This document shows positions 8,086-15,386 of a stretch of DNA of 64,000 nt, in pieces. Numbering within the stretch: the first letter of the stretch is position 1; every line of letters begins with the position of its first letter. Made by a program: the position numbers and the translations under genes. Where the stretch lies: NCBI GenBank assembly GCA_002968845.1, contig PVBG01000002.1, positions 124,001 through 188,000 on the forward strand, given 5' to 3'. Source of the stretch: Neorhizobium tomejilense (GTDB lineage Bacteria; Pseudomonadota; Alphaproteobacteria; Rhizobiales; Rhizobiaceae). The notes under the pieces are model-generated. The model saw only the letters and a list, made by a program, of their open reading frames with translations, was not told where the DNA came from and did no database searches.

Positions 8086-9179
8086 GCCTATCCTACAAGC
8101 CAGTCATCTGGAACAAGACCAAGCTCATCTATGACGCGGTCATGCTGGCCGGGATCTTCATCTACATCCTTATTTTCCTGCGGCTGGGACCAGTCATATC
8201 CTCCGCACTCCGGGATACCGACCTGCCGATCCAGCGGATGCGTGCCTTCGGGTCTCTGGCCTTGCTGATGCTGACCATCGTCCTCGCAATCGGGCCACTG
8301 GCGCGGATCGATGCTCGTTTCGTTCCGCTCCTCTACAATCGCCGCCATTTTGGCGTGATGACCGCGATCACCGCAGCCACGCACGCCTACTATGTGCTCG
8401 GATGGTATTTCTCCTTTAGTCCGACACCACAGCTCACGGCGCTCTTCACCAGCAATACCAGCTTCACGAGCATCGCCGGCTTTCCTTTCGAACTCTTCGG
8501 CGTCTTCGCGCTCGTCATTCTGGCGATCCTTGCGGTAACCAGCCACGATTTCTGGCTCTCCTTCCTGACGCCGCCGGTGTGGAAGGCGATCCACATGAGC
8601 GTCTACTTCGCCTATGCTGCGGTCATCCTGCATGTGGCGCTCGGCGCTCTGATCGATCGCCGGGATCTTGCTTTGGCATTTTTGTCGCTCGGCGGATTGG
8701 CGACACTGTGCGTCCTGCACCTCATCGCAGGTCGGCGAGAGACATCGGCTGACGCGGCTGCGTCGAAAAAGGCCCCCGAGGCGCCTTGGGTGATCGTCGG
8801 CGATGTCAGCGAGATTGCCGAAGGCAGGGCGATCATCGGGATGGCACAGGGCGGCGAACGCATTGCCGTCTTCCGTTCAAAGGGTGGTCTTTCAGCCGTA
8901 TCCAATATCTGCTCGCACCAGAACGGCCCCATCGGCGAAGGCAAGGTCGTCATCGGCTTTATCACCTGCCCATGGCATGGCTATCAGTATCGCCCCGAGG
9001 ACGGTTGTTCGCCACCGCCGTTCCGGGAACGGATCCGCAAATATCGCCTTCGCCTGGAGGGATCGAGCATTCTGGTTGATCCGGAACCTTTGCCTCTTGG
9101 CACAAAGGTGGAACCGTTGGCCATCCTCGCGGAGTTGTCTCCCGCGGCTGCCGCGCCGAAGAATGGGGGAACAGTTTGA
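8082..9179 (+). CDS. ferric-reductase-like membrane domain fused to a Rieske domain
   Basis: A 365-residue fusion. Residues 1-215 form a ferric-reductase/MsrQ-like bundle of about six spans with candidate heme-ligand His residues at 101, 171 and 184. Residues 235-345 form a Rieske [2Fe-2S] domain with C277-x-H279 (CSHQNGP) and C296-x2-H299 (CPWHGYQY). Such a protein could pass electrons between a quinone or heme and a soluble or periplasmic partner. The start is GTG in a GTGA overlap with the previous gene. The orientation of the Rieske domain (cytosolic or periplasmic) is unresolved. Neighbouring small membrane proteins suggest a multi-subunit complex. Confidence 0.87.
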   Translation: MSLSYKPVIWNKTKLIYDAVMLAGIFIYILIFLRLGPVISSALRDTDLPIQRMRAFGSLALLMLTIVLAIGPLARIDARFVPLLYNRRHFGVMTAITAATHAYYVLGWYFSFSPTPQLTALFTSNTSFTSIAGFPFELFGVFALVILAILAVTSHDFWLSFLTPPVWKAIHMSVYFAYAAVILHVALGALIDRRDLALAFLSLGGLATLCVLHLIAGRRETSADAAASKKAPEAPWVIVGDVSEIAEGRAIIGMAQGGERIAVFRSKGGLSAVSNICSHQNGPIGEGKVVIGFITCPWHGYQYRPEDGCSPPPFRERIRKYRLRLEGSSILVDPEPLPLGTKVEPLAILAELSPAAAAPKNGGTV

Positions 9180-9949
9180 TGCTGAGGCCCGTCGAACGCG
9201 GATTTTTTGTCGGTTACTTCAAGAAAGTCCCAGCCGATGTCAGGGGGCTGATGATCGGGCTCATCGTGTTCTCCATTGCCGCCATGGCGACGACTTCGGC
9301 GTTGCTGTCCCTTAATACCGAAAGTCCAGGCGCGGGCAGTTATGCGGATGAGCTCTCCGGAGAGCATCTGATCGGCACAATGGAGGTAAAGCCCTATCCG
9401 ATACTGCGCATTCCCGCCGACGGCACAAAACCCGCGCGCGCTATCATGCTGGCGGGCGCGGGCAAGTTCGGGGTGGACGACAGGGCGCTGCCGCTTGCGG
9501 GCAAAGCCGCCCAGGCAGGTGGCATCTTCGTTAAGCGCGGAGACCTGGTCATGCTGCTGATCGGCGGCGAAGACGACCTGAAAGCAGCCAAACCGCAAAT
9601 GCCGGCCCTGCCGGTCACATCCGCGGTGGAGAATCTCGGTCGGTGGCGTTTGACGGGCGAGATCTGCGACGGGAAATGCAGTGCTGGCGCCATGAAGCCG
9701 GGAATGGGCCTCGCGCACAAGGCCTGCGCCAATCTGTGTATTTCTGGAGGCGTTCCACCGGTCTTCGTTTCCACTGCACCTGTGGACAGCCACATCTTCT
9801 TTCTTCTCGCTTCAAAGGACGGAGGACCGATGCCAGCCGCCTTGCTCGACAAGGCCGGTTTACCGGTGGTGCTTGAAGGCAATATCGAACGCCGCGATAA
9901 TCTGCTGATTTTCAAGGTCGATAGTTTCAGCGAGGAGCCTGGTGCATGA
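9179..9949 (+). CDS. membrane-anchored protein with a four-Cys motif
   Basis: A 256-residue protein with one N-terminal membrane span (about 24-45) and a soluble domain. Its hallmark is GEICDGKC (Cys163, Cys167), then MKPGMGLAHKACANLC (His180, Cys183, Cys187), then SGGVPPVFV. I recall this Cys/His/Gly-Pro motif from uncharacterised proteins that accompany Rieske or iron-sulphur oxidoreductases, but no function is established. It probably binds a metal or forms disulphides. The ATG at 9179 overlaps the preceding stop as TGATG; a TTG one codon earlier is less likely. It overlaps the next gene by ATGA. Confidence 0.78.
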   Translation: MLRPVERGFFVGYFKKVPADVRGLMIGLIVFSIAAMATTSALLSLNTESPGAGSYADELSGEHLIGTMEVKPYPILRIPADGTKPARAIMLAGAGKFGVDDRALPLAGKAAQAGGIFVKRGDLVMLLIGGEDDLKAAKPQMPALPVTSAVENLGRWRLTGEICDGKCSAGAMKPGMGLAHKACANLCISGGVPPVFVSTAPVDSHIFFLLASKDGGPMPAALLDKAGLPVVLEGNIERRDNLLIFKVDSFSEEPGA

Positions 9950-10155
9950 CCCTGGGCGTGAAAAGAGCCTGGCGCCATCTGTTCGGTCTATTGCTGGCGC
10001 TGATTGCTACCATCCTGATCATCCTCGCATGGCTGTATGGTCTGGATTATCTGAGCGGCACCCCGTTCGAGGAGCTGCGATACGTGATCTTCGGGGTTGC
10101 CGTTGTCGGGCTGCTCTCCGGCCTTAACAGGCTGACGTCGAGGTTTTTTAACTAG
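9946..10155 (+). CDS. small two-span membrane protein
   Basis: A 69-residue protein with two hydrophobic segments (about 12-31 and 46-60) and a short basic tail ending SRFFN. It begins in an ATGA overlap with the Cys-motif protein and closes the operon. No family is recognised; co-transcription with the Rieske fusion suggests an accessory subunit. Confidence 0.68.
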   Translation: MTLGVKRAWRHLFGLLLALIATILIILAWLYGLDYLSGTPFEELRYVIFGVAVVGLLSGLNRLTSRFFN

Positions 10156-10192
10156 AAAGTCGCCGAAGGCTGAATCACATAGGGTTGAGTTT

Positions 10193-10208
10193 TAGATCGT
10201 ATGTTCTA
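10193..10208. promoter_or_regulatory. NemR-like operator of the TetR gene
   Basis: A 16-base imperfect palindrome, TAGATCGTATGTTCTA, lies 66 bases before the TetR start; 12 of 16 positions are symmetric. It fits the TAGAC-N-GTCTA pattern I recall for NemR/AcuR-type TetR regulators, and the adjacent repressor begins with the MARPREFD sequence typical of that group. Confidence 0.5.
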
Positions 10209-10273
10209 GAATGGATTGGCAATAACCTTGGGCATGTCGGCTGTTCCGATCAATGCTCTGGGAGACAGGATAT

Positions 10274-10882
10274 ATGGCCAGACCCAGAGAATTTGATGAA
10301 GAAAATGTGTTGCTGCTGGCTGTCGAGCGGTTTTGGGAACACGGCTACGAGGCAACTTCAATCCGTGATCTGGCCCAGGCAATCGGACTGACCACCGCGA
10401 GCATCTACAATACCTTTGGCGACAAGCACGCATTTTATCGCAAAGCCCTCGATTTTTATGTCGAACGGAGCTTCGGCGACCGTGTCGGCCGGTTCGAAAC
10501 GAAGCCGCCGCGCGAGGCGATCGGCGCATTTTTCAACGAGATTATTGAGCGGTCGTTGAGCGATACCAAGCGGAAAGGCTGCATGTTGGTCAATTCCGCG
10601 CTTGAGGTCGCGCCACATGATGATGAGTTTCAGCGTGTGGTGGCTCAAGTCCTGGTGCAGGTTGAGGCTTTCTTCAGGCGCTGCGTCGAAAGGGGCCAGG
10701 AAGACGGATCGATCAATCGTTGCCAAAAAGCATCGGACATGGCCGGCACGCTCCTCGGCACACTGCTTGGTATTCGTGTGCTTGCGCGCACGCGTCCTGA
10801 AAGAGACCTTCTGGAAGGTCTTATCCGGCCCATTTTTGCACTGCTGGAACCCCAATCACAGTCAGACAAACTTATCTCATGA
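10274..10882 (+). CDS. TetR/AcrR-family regulator
   Basis: A 202-residue regulator. The N-terminal helix-turn-helix (about 20-60) includes TSIRDLAQAIGLTTAS and IYNTFGDKHAFY. The C-terminal ligand domain has the GCMLVNSALEVAP segment seen in NemR-like members, where a Cys can sense electrophiles. Start chosen at MARPREFD behind GGAGACAGG. No partner enzyme lies directly beside it: the redox operon ends upstream and the ECF operon begins downstream. It probably binds the palindrome at 10193 and represses itself; a distant target is possible. Confidence 0.83.
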   Translation: MARPREFDEENVLLLAVERFWEHGYEATSIRDLAQAIGLTTASIYNTFGDKHAFYRKALDFYVERSFGDRVGRFETKPPREAIGAFFNEIIERSLSDTKRKGCMLVNSALEVAPHDDEFQRVVAQVLVQVEAFFRRCVERGQEDGSINRCQKASDMAGTLLGTLLGIRVLARTRPERDLLEGLIRPIFALLEPQSQSDKLIS

Positions 10883-10957
10883 TCGATGACATGAACGTTC
10901 AAACCCTTGCACGCTTTGGCCCGATATCCCACACGCAAAAAAATCTGGCTGGTCTCT

Positions 10958-10983
10958 GTAACAATTGCACGAGAACCACCGAA
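10958..10983 (+). promoter_or_regulatory. putative autoregulatory ECF promoter of the sigma operon
   Basis: GTAACA (10958-10963), 16 bases, CGAA (10980-10983). Transcription would begin near 10990, only a few bases before the ATG at 10998, so the mRNA would be almost leaderless and the AAGAAGGA RBS would overlap the -10-like half. That closeness is a caveat; the match to the element at 6899 is otherwise exact in both halves. Confidence 0.42.
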
Positions 10984-10997
10984 GAAGGATATGTCGG

Positions 10998-11552
10998 ATG
11001 ACAGATCTGGCGCGTGAAAAGGAATGGGCATCCTGGCTGCGTTTAGCGATTGCGGGCGACAGCCACGCCTATCACAAATTCCTGACGGCCTTCACACCAC
11101 ATTTACGGGTGATGGCGCGGAAGCGTTGTGACCAGTTCGGTGCGCCGGCCAGCGAGGCTGAGGACGTGGTTCAGGAAGTACTGCTTACTATCCATCTCAA
11201 GCGCGGGACATGGGATCCGTCACGGCCATTGGGGCCATGGCTATCGGCAATCGTTCGCAACAAGGTGGTCGATAGCCTGCGGCGCCGTGGCAGGCAGTCA
11301 GTACCGCTTGAGGACGTCATTGCTACACTCAAAACAGACGAACGCATCGCAGCCTCCGATCGCATCGACATCGAACAGATTCTGGGCAAGCTCAAGGACC
11401 CGCAACGAACGATCGTTCAATCGATATCGATTGAAGGGTCGAGTGTTCGGGAAACCGCCGATCGCCTGGAAATGACAGAGGTGGCGGTACGTGTTTCCCT
11501 ACATAGGGCATTGAAGGGGTTGGCTGCTCTCTATTCGGGGCGGGCGACATGA
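10998..11552 (+). CDS. ECF sigma factor, sigma-F/EcfF-like
   Basis: A 184-residue sigma-70-family ECF factor. Region 2 holds EAEDVVQEVLLTIHLKRGTW and region 4 ends with the helix-turn-helix SSVRETADRLEMTEVAVRVS. The lack of regions 1 and 3 is normal for the class. Start chosen at MTDLAREKEW; upstream codons would lack an RBS. The gene overlaps the following NrsF-like anti-sigma gene by ATGA. That pairing is the one known from Caulobacter sigma-F/NrsF, Bradyrhizobium EcfF/OsrA and, as I recall, Sinorhizobium RpoE1/RpoE4, which respond to heavy metals, oxidants or sulfite. Confidence 0.9.
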   Translation: MTDLAREKEWASWLRLAIAGDSHAYHKFLTAFTPHLRVMARKRCDQFGAPASEAEDVVQEVLLTIHLKRGTWDPSRPLGPWLSAIVRNKVVDSLRRRGRQSVPLEDVIATLKTDERIAASDRIDIEQILGKLKDPQRTIVQSISIEGSSVRETADRLEMTEVAVRVSLHRALKGLAALYSGRAT

Positions 11553-12184
11553 AGACTGAGGAGTTGATCGAACTGCTCGTGCAGGATACGCCGGATCGAC
11601 TGAATCTTGATCATGCTCTGATGCATGCTGCCACTGCCGCCACTTTGATCGCCGCCATTTCATTCTTCGCGGTCATCGGCTTGCGTGCGGACTTCGGTAC
11701 GGCCATCGAGACGGGCCGCTTCCTGTTCAAATTCCTGATCACGGGATCTCTCACCCTGACCGGTGGGATGGTCATGTTCCGGATTGGAAAACCGGGGGTC
11801 CCGGTTCAGTTGACGGCATTGGGTCTATTGGTTCCCGCTCTGGCGATGATTGCAGCGGCGATCCTTGAACTGTTGGTCATGCCGTCTGAGACATGGGTGA
11901 CGCGCATGATCGGGCATAATTCCAGCCTCTGCCTGACGATTATCCCCTTCTTATCGGTGGGTCCTCTTGCCTGTTTTCTCTACGCGCTTCGATACGCTGC
12001 CCCCACCCGACCGGCGGTCGCGGGAGCTGTTGCCGGGCTCGTAGCGGCAGGGATCGCGGCGACATTCTACGCAGCCAATTGCGATGATGACAGCCCGCTC
12101 TTTGTAATGCTCTGGTATCCGATTGCCATTTCGATAGTTGCCGGGACCGGTGCTTTGCTTGGCCACCGACTGTTGCGCTGGTAG
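11549..12184 (+). CDS. NrsF/OsrA-family membrane anti-sigma factor (copy 1)
   Basis: A 211-residue DUF1109/NrsF-type protein: a short cytoplasmic N-terminus that would hold the sigma factor (TEELIELLVQD), then about six membrane spans. It keeps the two Cys residues regarded as the sensor pair in this family, Cys128 (SSLCLTIIP) and Cys178 (ANCDDDSP), plus an extra Cys142. When reduced it should sequester the ECF factor; oxidation or metal binding would release it. It overlaps the sigma gene by ATGA and is followed after 6 bases by the heme-protein gene. Confidence 0.87.
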   Translation: MKTEELIELLVQDTPDRLNLDHALMHAATAATLIAAISFFAVIGLRADFGTAIETGRFLFKFLITGSLTLTGGMVMFRIGKPGVPVQLTALGLLVPALAMIAAAILELLVMPSETWVTRMIGHNSSLCLTIIPFLSVGPLACFLYALRYAAPTRPAVAGAVAGLVAAGIAATFYAANCDDDSPLFVMLWYPIAISIVAGTGALLGHRLLRW

Positions 12185-12190
12185 GTCACG

Positions 12191-12748
12191 ATGGTAAAAC
12201 CGACATACTTCGTGGCTGGTGAAGATGGTCAATGGCAGGTAGAGGCAACGCGCGCCATTGCTGGCAAGGGTCTGGATGTTGCGCCTCGTCTTAGTGTCAT
12301 GGACACCAATCAGGTCATATTACCCGTTCCAGTGGCCTGGGTTCTGCGCGGAACAGCTGGCAGCGCGCGATACACGACCCGTGTCGAGCTCGATCGGCTT
12401 GCAGAACGCCAACCACCGCTGGGTCGCGCAACGGCGTGCCTCGCGGTCTTGATCCCGATCCGCAAGTCGGATCTTTGGTGGTCTCTTGCGCAGGACGAGC
12501 GCCGGGCCATCATTCAGGAGAGGTCGGCGCATTTTCAGATCGGGATGGACTATTTGCCTGCGGTCGCTCGACGCCTCTATCACAGTCGAGATCTTGGCGA
12601 GCCTTTCGATTTTCTCACCTGGTTCGAATTCGCGGAGGAAAGTGCCCCTCAATTCGATGCCATGCTCTTTCGATTGCGGGCGACCGAAGAATGGCGTTAT
12701 GTCGAACGTGAGGTCGAGATCCGCTTGCGGATATGGCACCATCGTTGA
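12191..12748 (+). CDS. chlorite-dismutase-family heme protein
   Basis: A 185-residue single-domain protein of the chlorite dismutase family. The second half has ERSAHFQIGMDYLPAV, then YHSRDLGEPFDFLTWFEF, where His131 is the expected proximal heme ligand. The size fits the short dimeric Cld-like proteins, whose physiological substrates are mostly unknown; true chlorite activity is not implied. It lies between two anti-sigma genes in the ECF operon, so its expression should respond to the same stress. The distal Arg needed for chlorite chemistry cannot be assigned with certainty from the sequence alone. Confidence 0.78.
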   Translation: MVKPTYFVAGEDGQWQVEATRAIAGKGLDVAPRLSVMDTNQVILPVPVAWVLRGTAGSARYTTRVELDRLAERQPPLGRATACLAVLIPIRKSDLWWSLAQDERRAIIQERSAHFQIGMDYLPAVARRLYHSRDLGEPFDFLTWFEFAEESAPQFDAMLFRLRATEEWRYVEREVEIRLRIWHHR

Positions 12749-12755
12749 TCATGCT

Positions 12756-12770
12756 AGGATTGCCAATCCT
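12756..12770. promoter_or_regulatory. perfect 7-1-7 inverted repeat
   Basis: AGGATTG-C-CAATCCT lies 8 bases after the heme-protein stop and 64 bases before the second anti-sigma gene. No T-run follows. It could be an operator, a processing hairpin or a weak terminator that lowers expression of the second anti-sigma gene. A TTGACA at 12784-12789 has no convincing -10 partner. Confidence 0.35.
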
Positions 12771-12833
12771 GTGCAAGATCGCTTGACAAAATGGGACCGT
12801 CCTCGTCAGGCCAGCCGCAGACGGAGTATTTAA

Positions 12834-13469
12834 GTGAACACGGAAGACCTGATCAATCTGATATCGGAGGACACACGGCGGCCCGTCAATCTCTCGAGGG
12901 CGCTGGCGCTGGCGACAGCAGCTGGCGCATTGGTGGCGGGATTGGTGTTCTTTTCGGTCCTGGGTGTTCGACCTGATTTTGCTCAAGCCATCCTGACTGC
13001 GCGCTTCGCATTCAAGTTCATTGCCACCTTGGCGCTGTTTTTTGTGGCGGCATCGCTGATGGAGAGCCTTATCCGTCCAGGGGAGAGCGCAACGGCGCGG
13101 CGCTGGTTGCTTCTGCTGGCACCAGCGCTGTTGATCGCCGCCGCTGTCGTAGAGTTGATTGTCACCCCAGCCGATCTGTGGGAAAGCAGACTGGTTGGCC
13201 AAAATGCGTTGCATTGCCTGACGGTCATCCCAATCCTCTCGTTAGCGCCGACCATGTTCCTCTTTCTGGTGATGCGCCATGGCGCGCCGGATCACCCCGG
13301 TCAAGCTGGGGCAATCGCGGCGTTGGCATCTGCCGGTATTGCCGCCACGCTTTATGCCTCCAATTGCCCCGACGACAGTCCGTTGTTCGTCGCAACCTGG
13401 TATCCAATCGCCATACTCATTGTGGCTGTTGCGGGGTATTTTGCCGGCCGACGCTTTCTAAGGTGGTAG
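12834..13469 (+). CDS. NrsF/OsrA-family membrane anti-sigma factor (copy 2)
   Basis: A second 211-residue NrsF-type protein, colinear with copy 1 from end to end. It has the TEDLINLISEDT N-terminus, six spans and the same two Cys at identical positions, Cys128 (ALHCLTVIP) and Cys178 (SNCPDDSP). The rest has diverged substantially, so this is not a recent duplication. The start is GTG with ACGGAG 8 bases upstream. No second sigma factor gene lies beside it, so it either shares the ECF factor with copy 1 or serves one encoded elsewhere. Confidence 0.85.
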   Translation: MNTEDLINLISEDTRRPVNLSRALALATAAGALVAGLVFFSVLGVRPDFAQAILTARFAFKFIATLALFFVAASLMESLIRPGESATARRWLLLLAPALLIAAAVVELIVTPADLWESRLVGQNALHCLTVIPILSLAPTMFLFLVMRHGAPDHPGQAGAIAALASAGIAATLYASNCPDDSPLFVATWYPIAILIVAVAGYFAGRRFLRW

Positions 13470-13667
13470 CTGCGACGAAGCAGTTCGCGATGCCGGCCCT
13501 ATCCGTCCGGCGAAAGTCGATGGCGTTCATCGACTGGATCAGGATCGCTGATTGCGAGCTGACAGCTTTAGCCGCTCCTGTTTATGAAGCCATTCGCGAG
13601 AAGCCGTCTACAACTTTTCAGCCGCGCGCGACCGATTTTCGACGTCGATCACACGGTCGTAGATCGA

Positions 13668-14270
13668 TCACTGCTCCTTCTTGAACAAATCCTGGAAGAT
13701 GAGCTGGCCCCAGATGCGGTCGCGTGCGTGCACCAGCGCGCCACCCTCGTTGAGCTTTCCGAGCTTGACGGGTGCGAACCCGAGCTGTTTGGCCAAATCC
13801 GCCACGGGAGCGATCGCGTCCTCGTCGTCACCAGACAGAAAGACGACCCGGTGGCCGCCCTCGACGACCGGATCGGTAGCCAGGGTGGCTGCGATCAAGT
13901 GATTGAAGCCCTTCACGAACCTGGCGCCGGTGAACGACTTCGCGACGAAGACGGAGGACGGGAGGCCGTCCAGTTCTTCAGGGGGAACTCCAAACGTGTT
14001 CGTCGCGTCGATGACTGTCTTGCCTTTCCAGCTCGGCAGGGCCTTCGCGACCTCTCGATGCTCCCCGAACGGGACCGCCAGGATGATCGTATTAGCCTCG
14101 AGTGCTTCCCGCAGCGACTTGGCGACGACCGTGGGTCCAATCGCCCGAGCCTGCGGCGCCAACGCCTCGGGCGGACGGCGGCTCGCGACGGCCACCTCGA
14201 TGTTTTTACGGGCGAAGGCGTGGGCGAGAGCCTGGCCTACCTTGCCGAATCCTACAATCGCATAGCTCAT
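13668..14270 (-). CDS. NADP-binding oxidoreductase, F420-reductase-like
   Basis: A 200-residue protein of the NADPH-dependent F420 reductase-like family. It starts with the dinucleotide loop MSYAIVGFGKVGQALAH, followed by ASRRPPE, where Arg residues would bind the NADP phosphate. Most proteobacterial members do not use F420 and have unknown substrates. An RBS GGAGAAACATT supports the ATG at 14270; a 15-codon longer form lacks one. It stands alone, on the opposite strand to the anti-sigma gene, separated by about 200 bases in which I see no feature. Confidence 0.82.
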   Translation of the reverse strand: MSYAIVGFGKVGQALAHAFARKNIEVAVASRRPPEALAPQARAIGPTVVAKSLREALEANTIILAVPFGEHREVAKALPSWKGKTVIDATNTFGVPPEELDGLPSSVFVAKSFTGARFVKGFNHLIAATLATDPVVEGGHRVVFLSGDDEDAIAPVADLAKQLGFAPVKLGKLNEGGALVHARDRIWGQLIFQDLFKKEQ

Positions 14271-14387
14271 AATGTTTCTCCGATGTTGTGTTGATATTGA
14301 TTCCCCGGCCCTCAACGGCGCCGGGCTATTTGCCGAGCCATGCGGCGCTCCCTATAATCGAATGGAGCCCCGCAGAGCGTAGGTGCG

Positions 14388-15122
14388 TCAGAGTTGCGCA
14401 ATGCCGCCGTCAACGGCGACCTCGCTGGCGGTCATGAAGCTGCTATCCGGCGACGCAAGAAAGGCGGCCGCCGCTCCGATCTCCGCCGGATCGGCCATGC
14501 GCTGGAGCGGAGCCATCGAGGCGAAGGCCTTCATGCCCTCCTCGCCTACCGCTTCCTTCGCGAGTTCGGTCGCCGTCGGCCCAGGCGACAATACATTTAC
14601 CCGGATGCCGGTGCCCTTCAGGTCCTCCGCCCAGCTCCGCGCGAGGTTGCGCACTGCCGCCTTGCTGGCGCTGTAGGCGCTGAATGCCGGGGCGCCCGTG
14701 GTGCCGGCGCTCGATCCGGTCAGGATGATCGAACCGCCTTCGCTCATCAGCGGCAGCGCCTTCTGGACCGTGAAGATCGTACCCTTCACATTGGTGTCGA
14801 AGATTTCGTCAATGTGCTCGGCGGTGATCTTGCCGAGCGCGAGGAGGCTTCCCGCCCCGGCATTGGCGAAGACGATGTCGAGGCTTCCTCGCTCGGCCTT
14901 CACCGCGGCGTAGAGCCGGTCGAGGTCGGCCTGATCGAAGACCGAGCCCTTGACCGCCCGGGCGTTGGGCCCGAGGTCGGCCACAGCGGCGTCGAGCGCT
15001 TCCTGCCGACGGCCGAAGATGAAGACGAAGGCGCCCTCCTCGATGAAGCGCTTCGCTGCGGCGAGGCCGATGCCGGTAGCGCCGCCGGTGATCACGGCGG
15101 TTTTTCCATTCAGTCTGTTCAT
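14388..15122 (-). CDS. SDR-family oxidoreductase
   Basis: A 244-residue classical SDR with cofactor motif TGGATGIG, NAGAGS, catalytic Ser (LTGSSAG) and YSASKAA for the Tyr/Lys pair, and a C-terminal VDGG segment. All catalytic residues are present. Start chosen at MNRLNGKTAV behind AGGA. It is divergent from the LysR gene at 15387, a common arrangement in which the regulator controls the enzyme gene. The substrate is unknown. Confidence 0.9.
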   Translation of the reverse strand: MNRLNGKTAVITGGATGIGLAAAKRFIEEGAFVFIFGRRQEALDAAVADLGPNARAVKGSVFDQADLDRLYAAVKAERGSLDIVFANAGAGSLLALGKITAEHIDEIFDTNVKGTIFTVQKALPLMSEGGSIILTGSSAGTTGAPAFSAYSASKAAVRNLARSWAEDLKGTGIRVNVLSPGPTATELAKEAVGEEGMKAFASMAPLQRMADPAEIGAAAAFLASPDSSFMTASEVAVDGGIAQL

Positions 15123-15386
15123 GTCATGCATCCTTTGGTCGTTCGGGGACGCCCCCGAGACCCTCGAAATAGGTTTGCCAGCATCAGTTTCTGAGTGTGG
15201 AAGCGCGCACATCGGTGGTGCAAAATCGATCCGGCTGGAAGACTGACGCCAGCCGCGACGATCAATGTCCGCCGTTCGGAACTGGGCCGTGCTGATCGAC
15301 AATAGCTATGATAGCCGCCCGCATTGCTGTACGAAGCGTCGGATAGGGACTTTGGGAAGACGCACCGCGCGGTGCCGGATTGCACC

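Noticed and set aside
8082..9179. MsrQ (YedZ) partner of a periplasmic methionine sulfoxide reductase
   Set aside because: The heme domain is similar in type, but MsrQ has no Rieske extension and no msrP gene is in the operon.
12784..12806. TTGACA as a separate promoter for the second anti-sigma gene
   Set aside because: No -10-like hexamer is found at 16-18 bases; the gene is more likely read from the sigma promoter.
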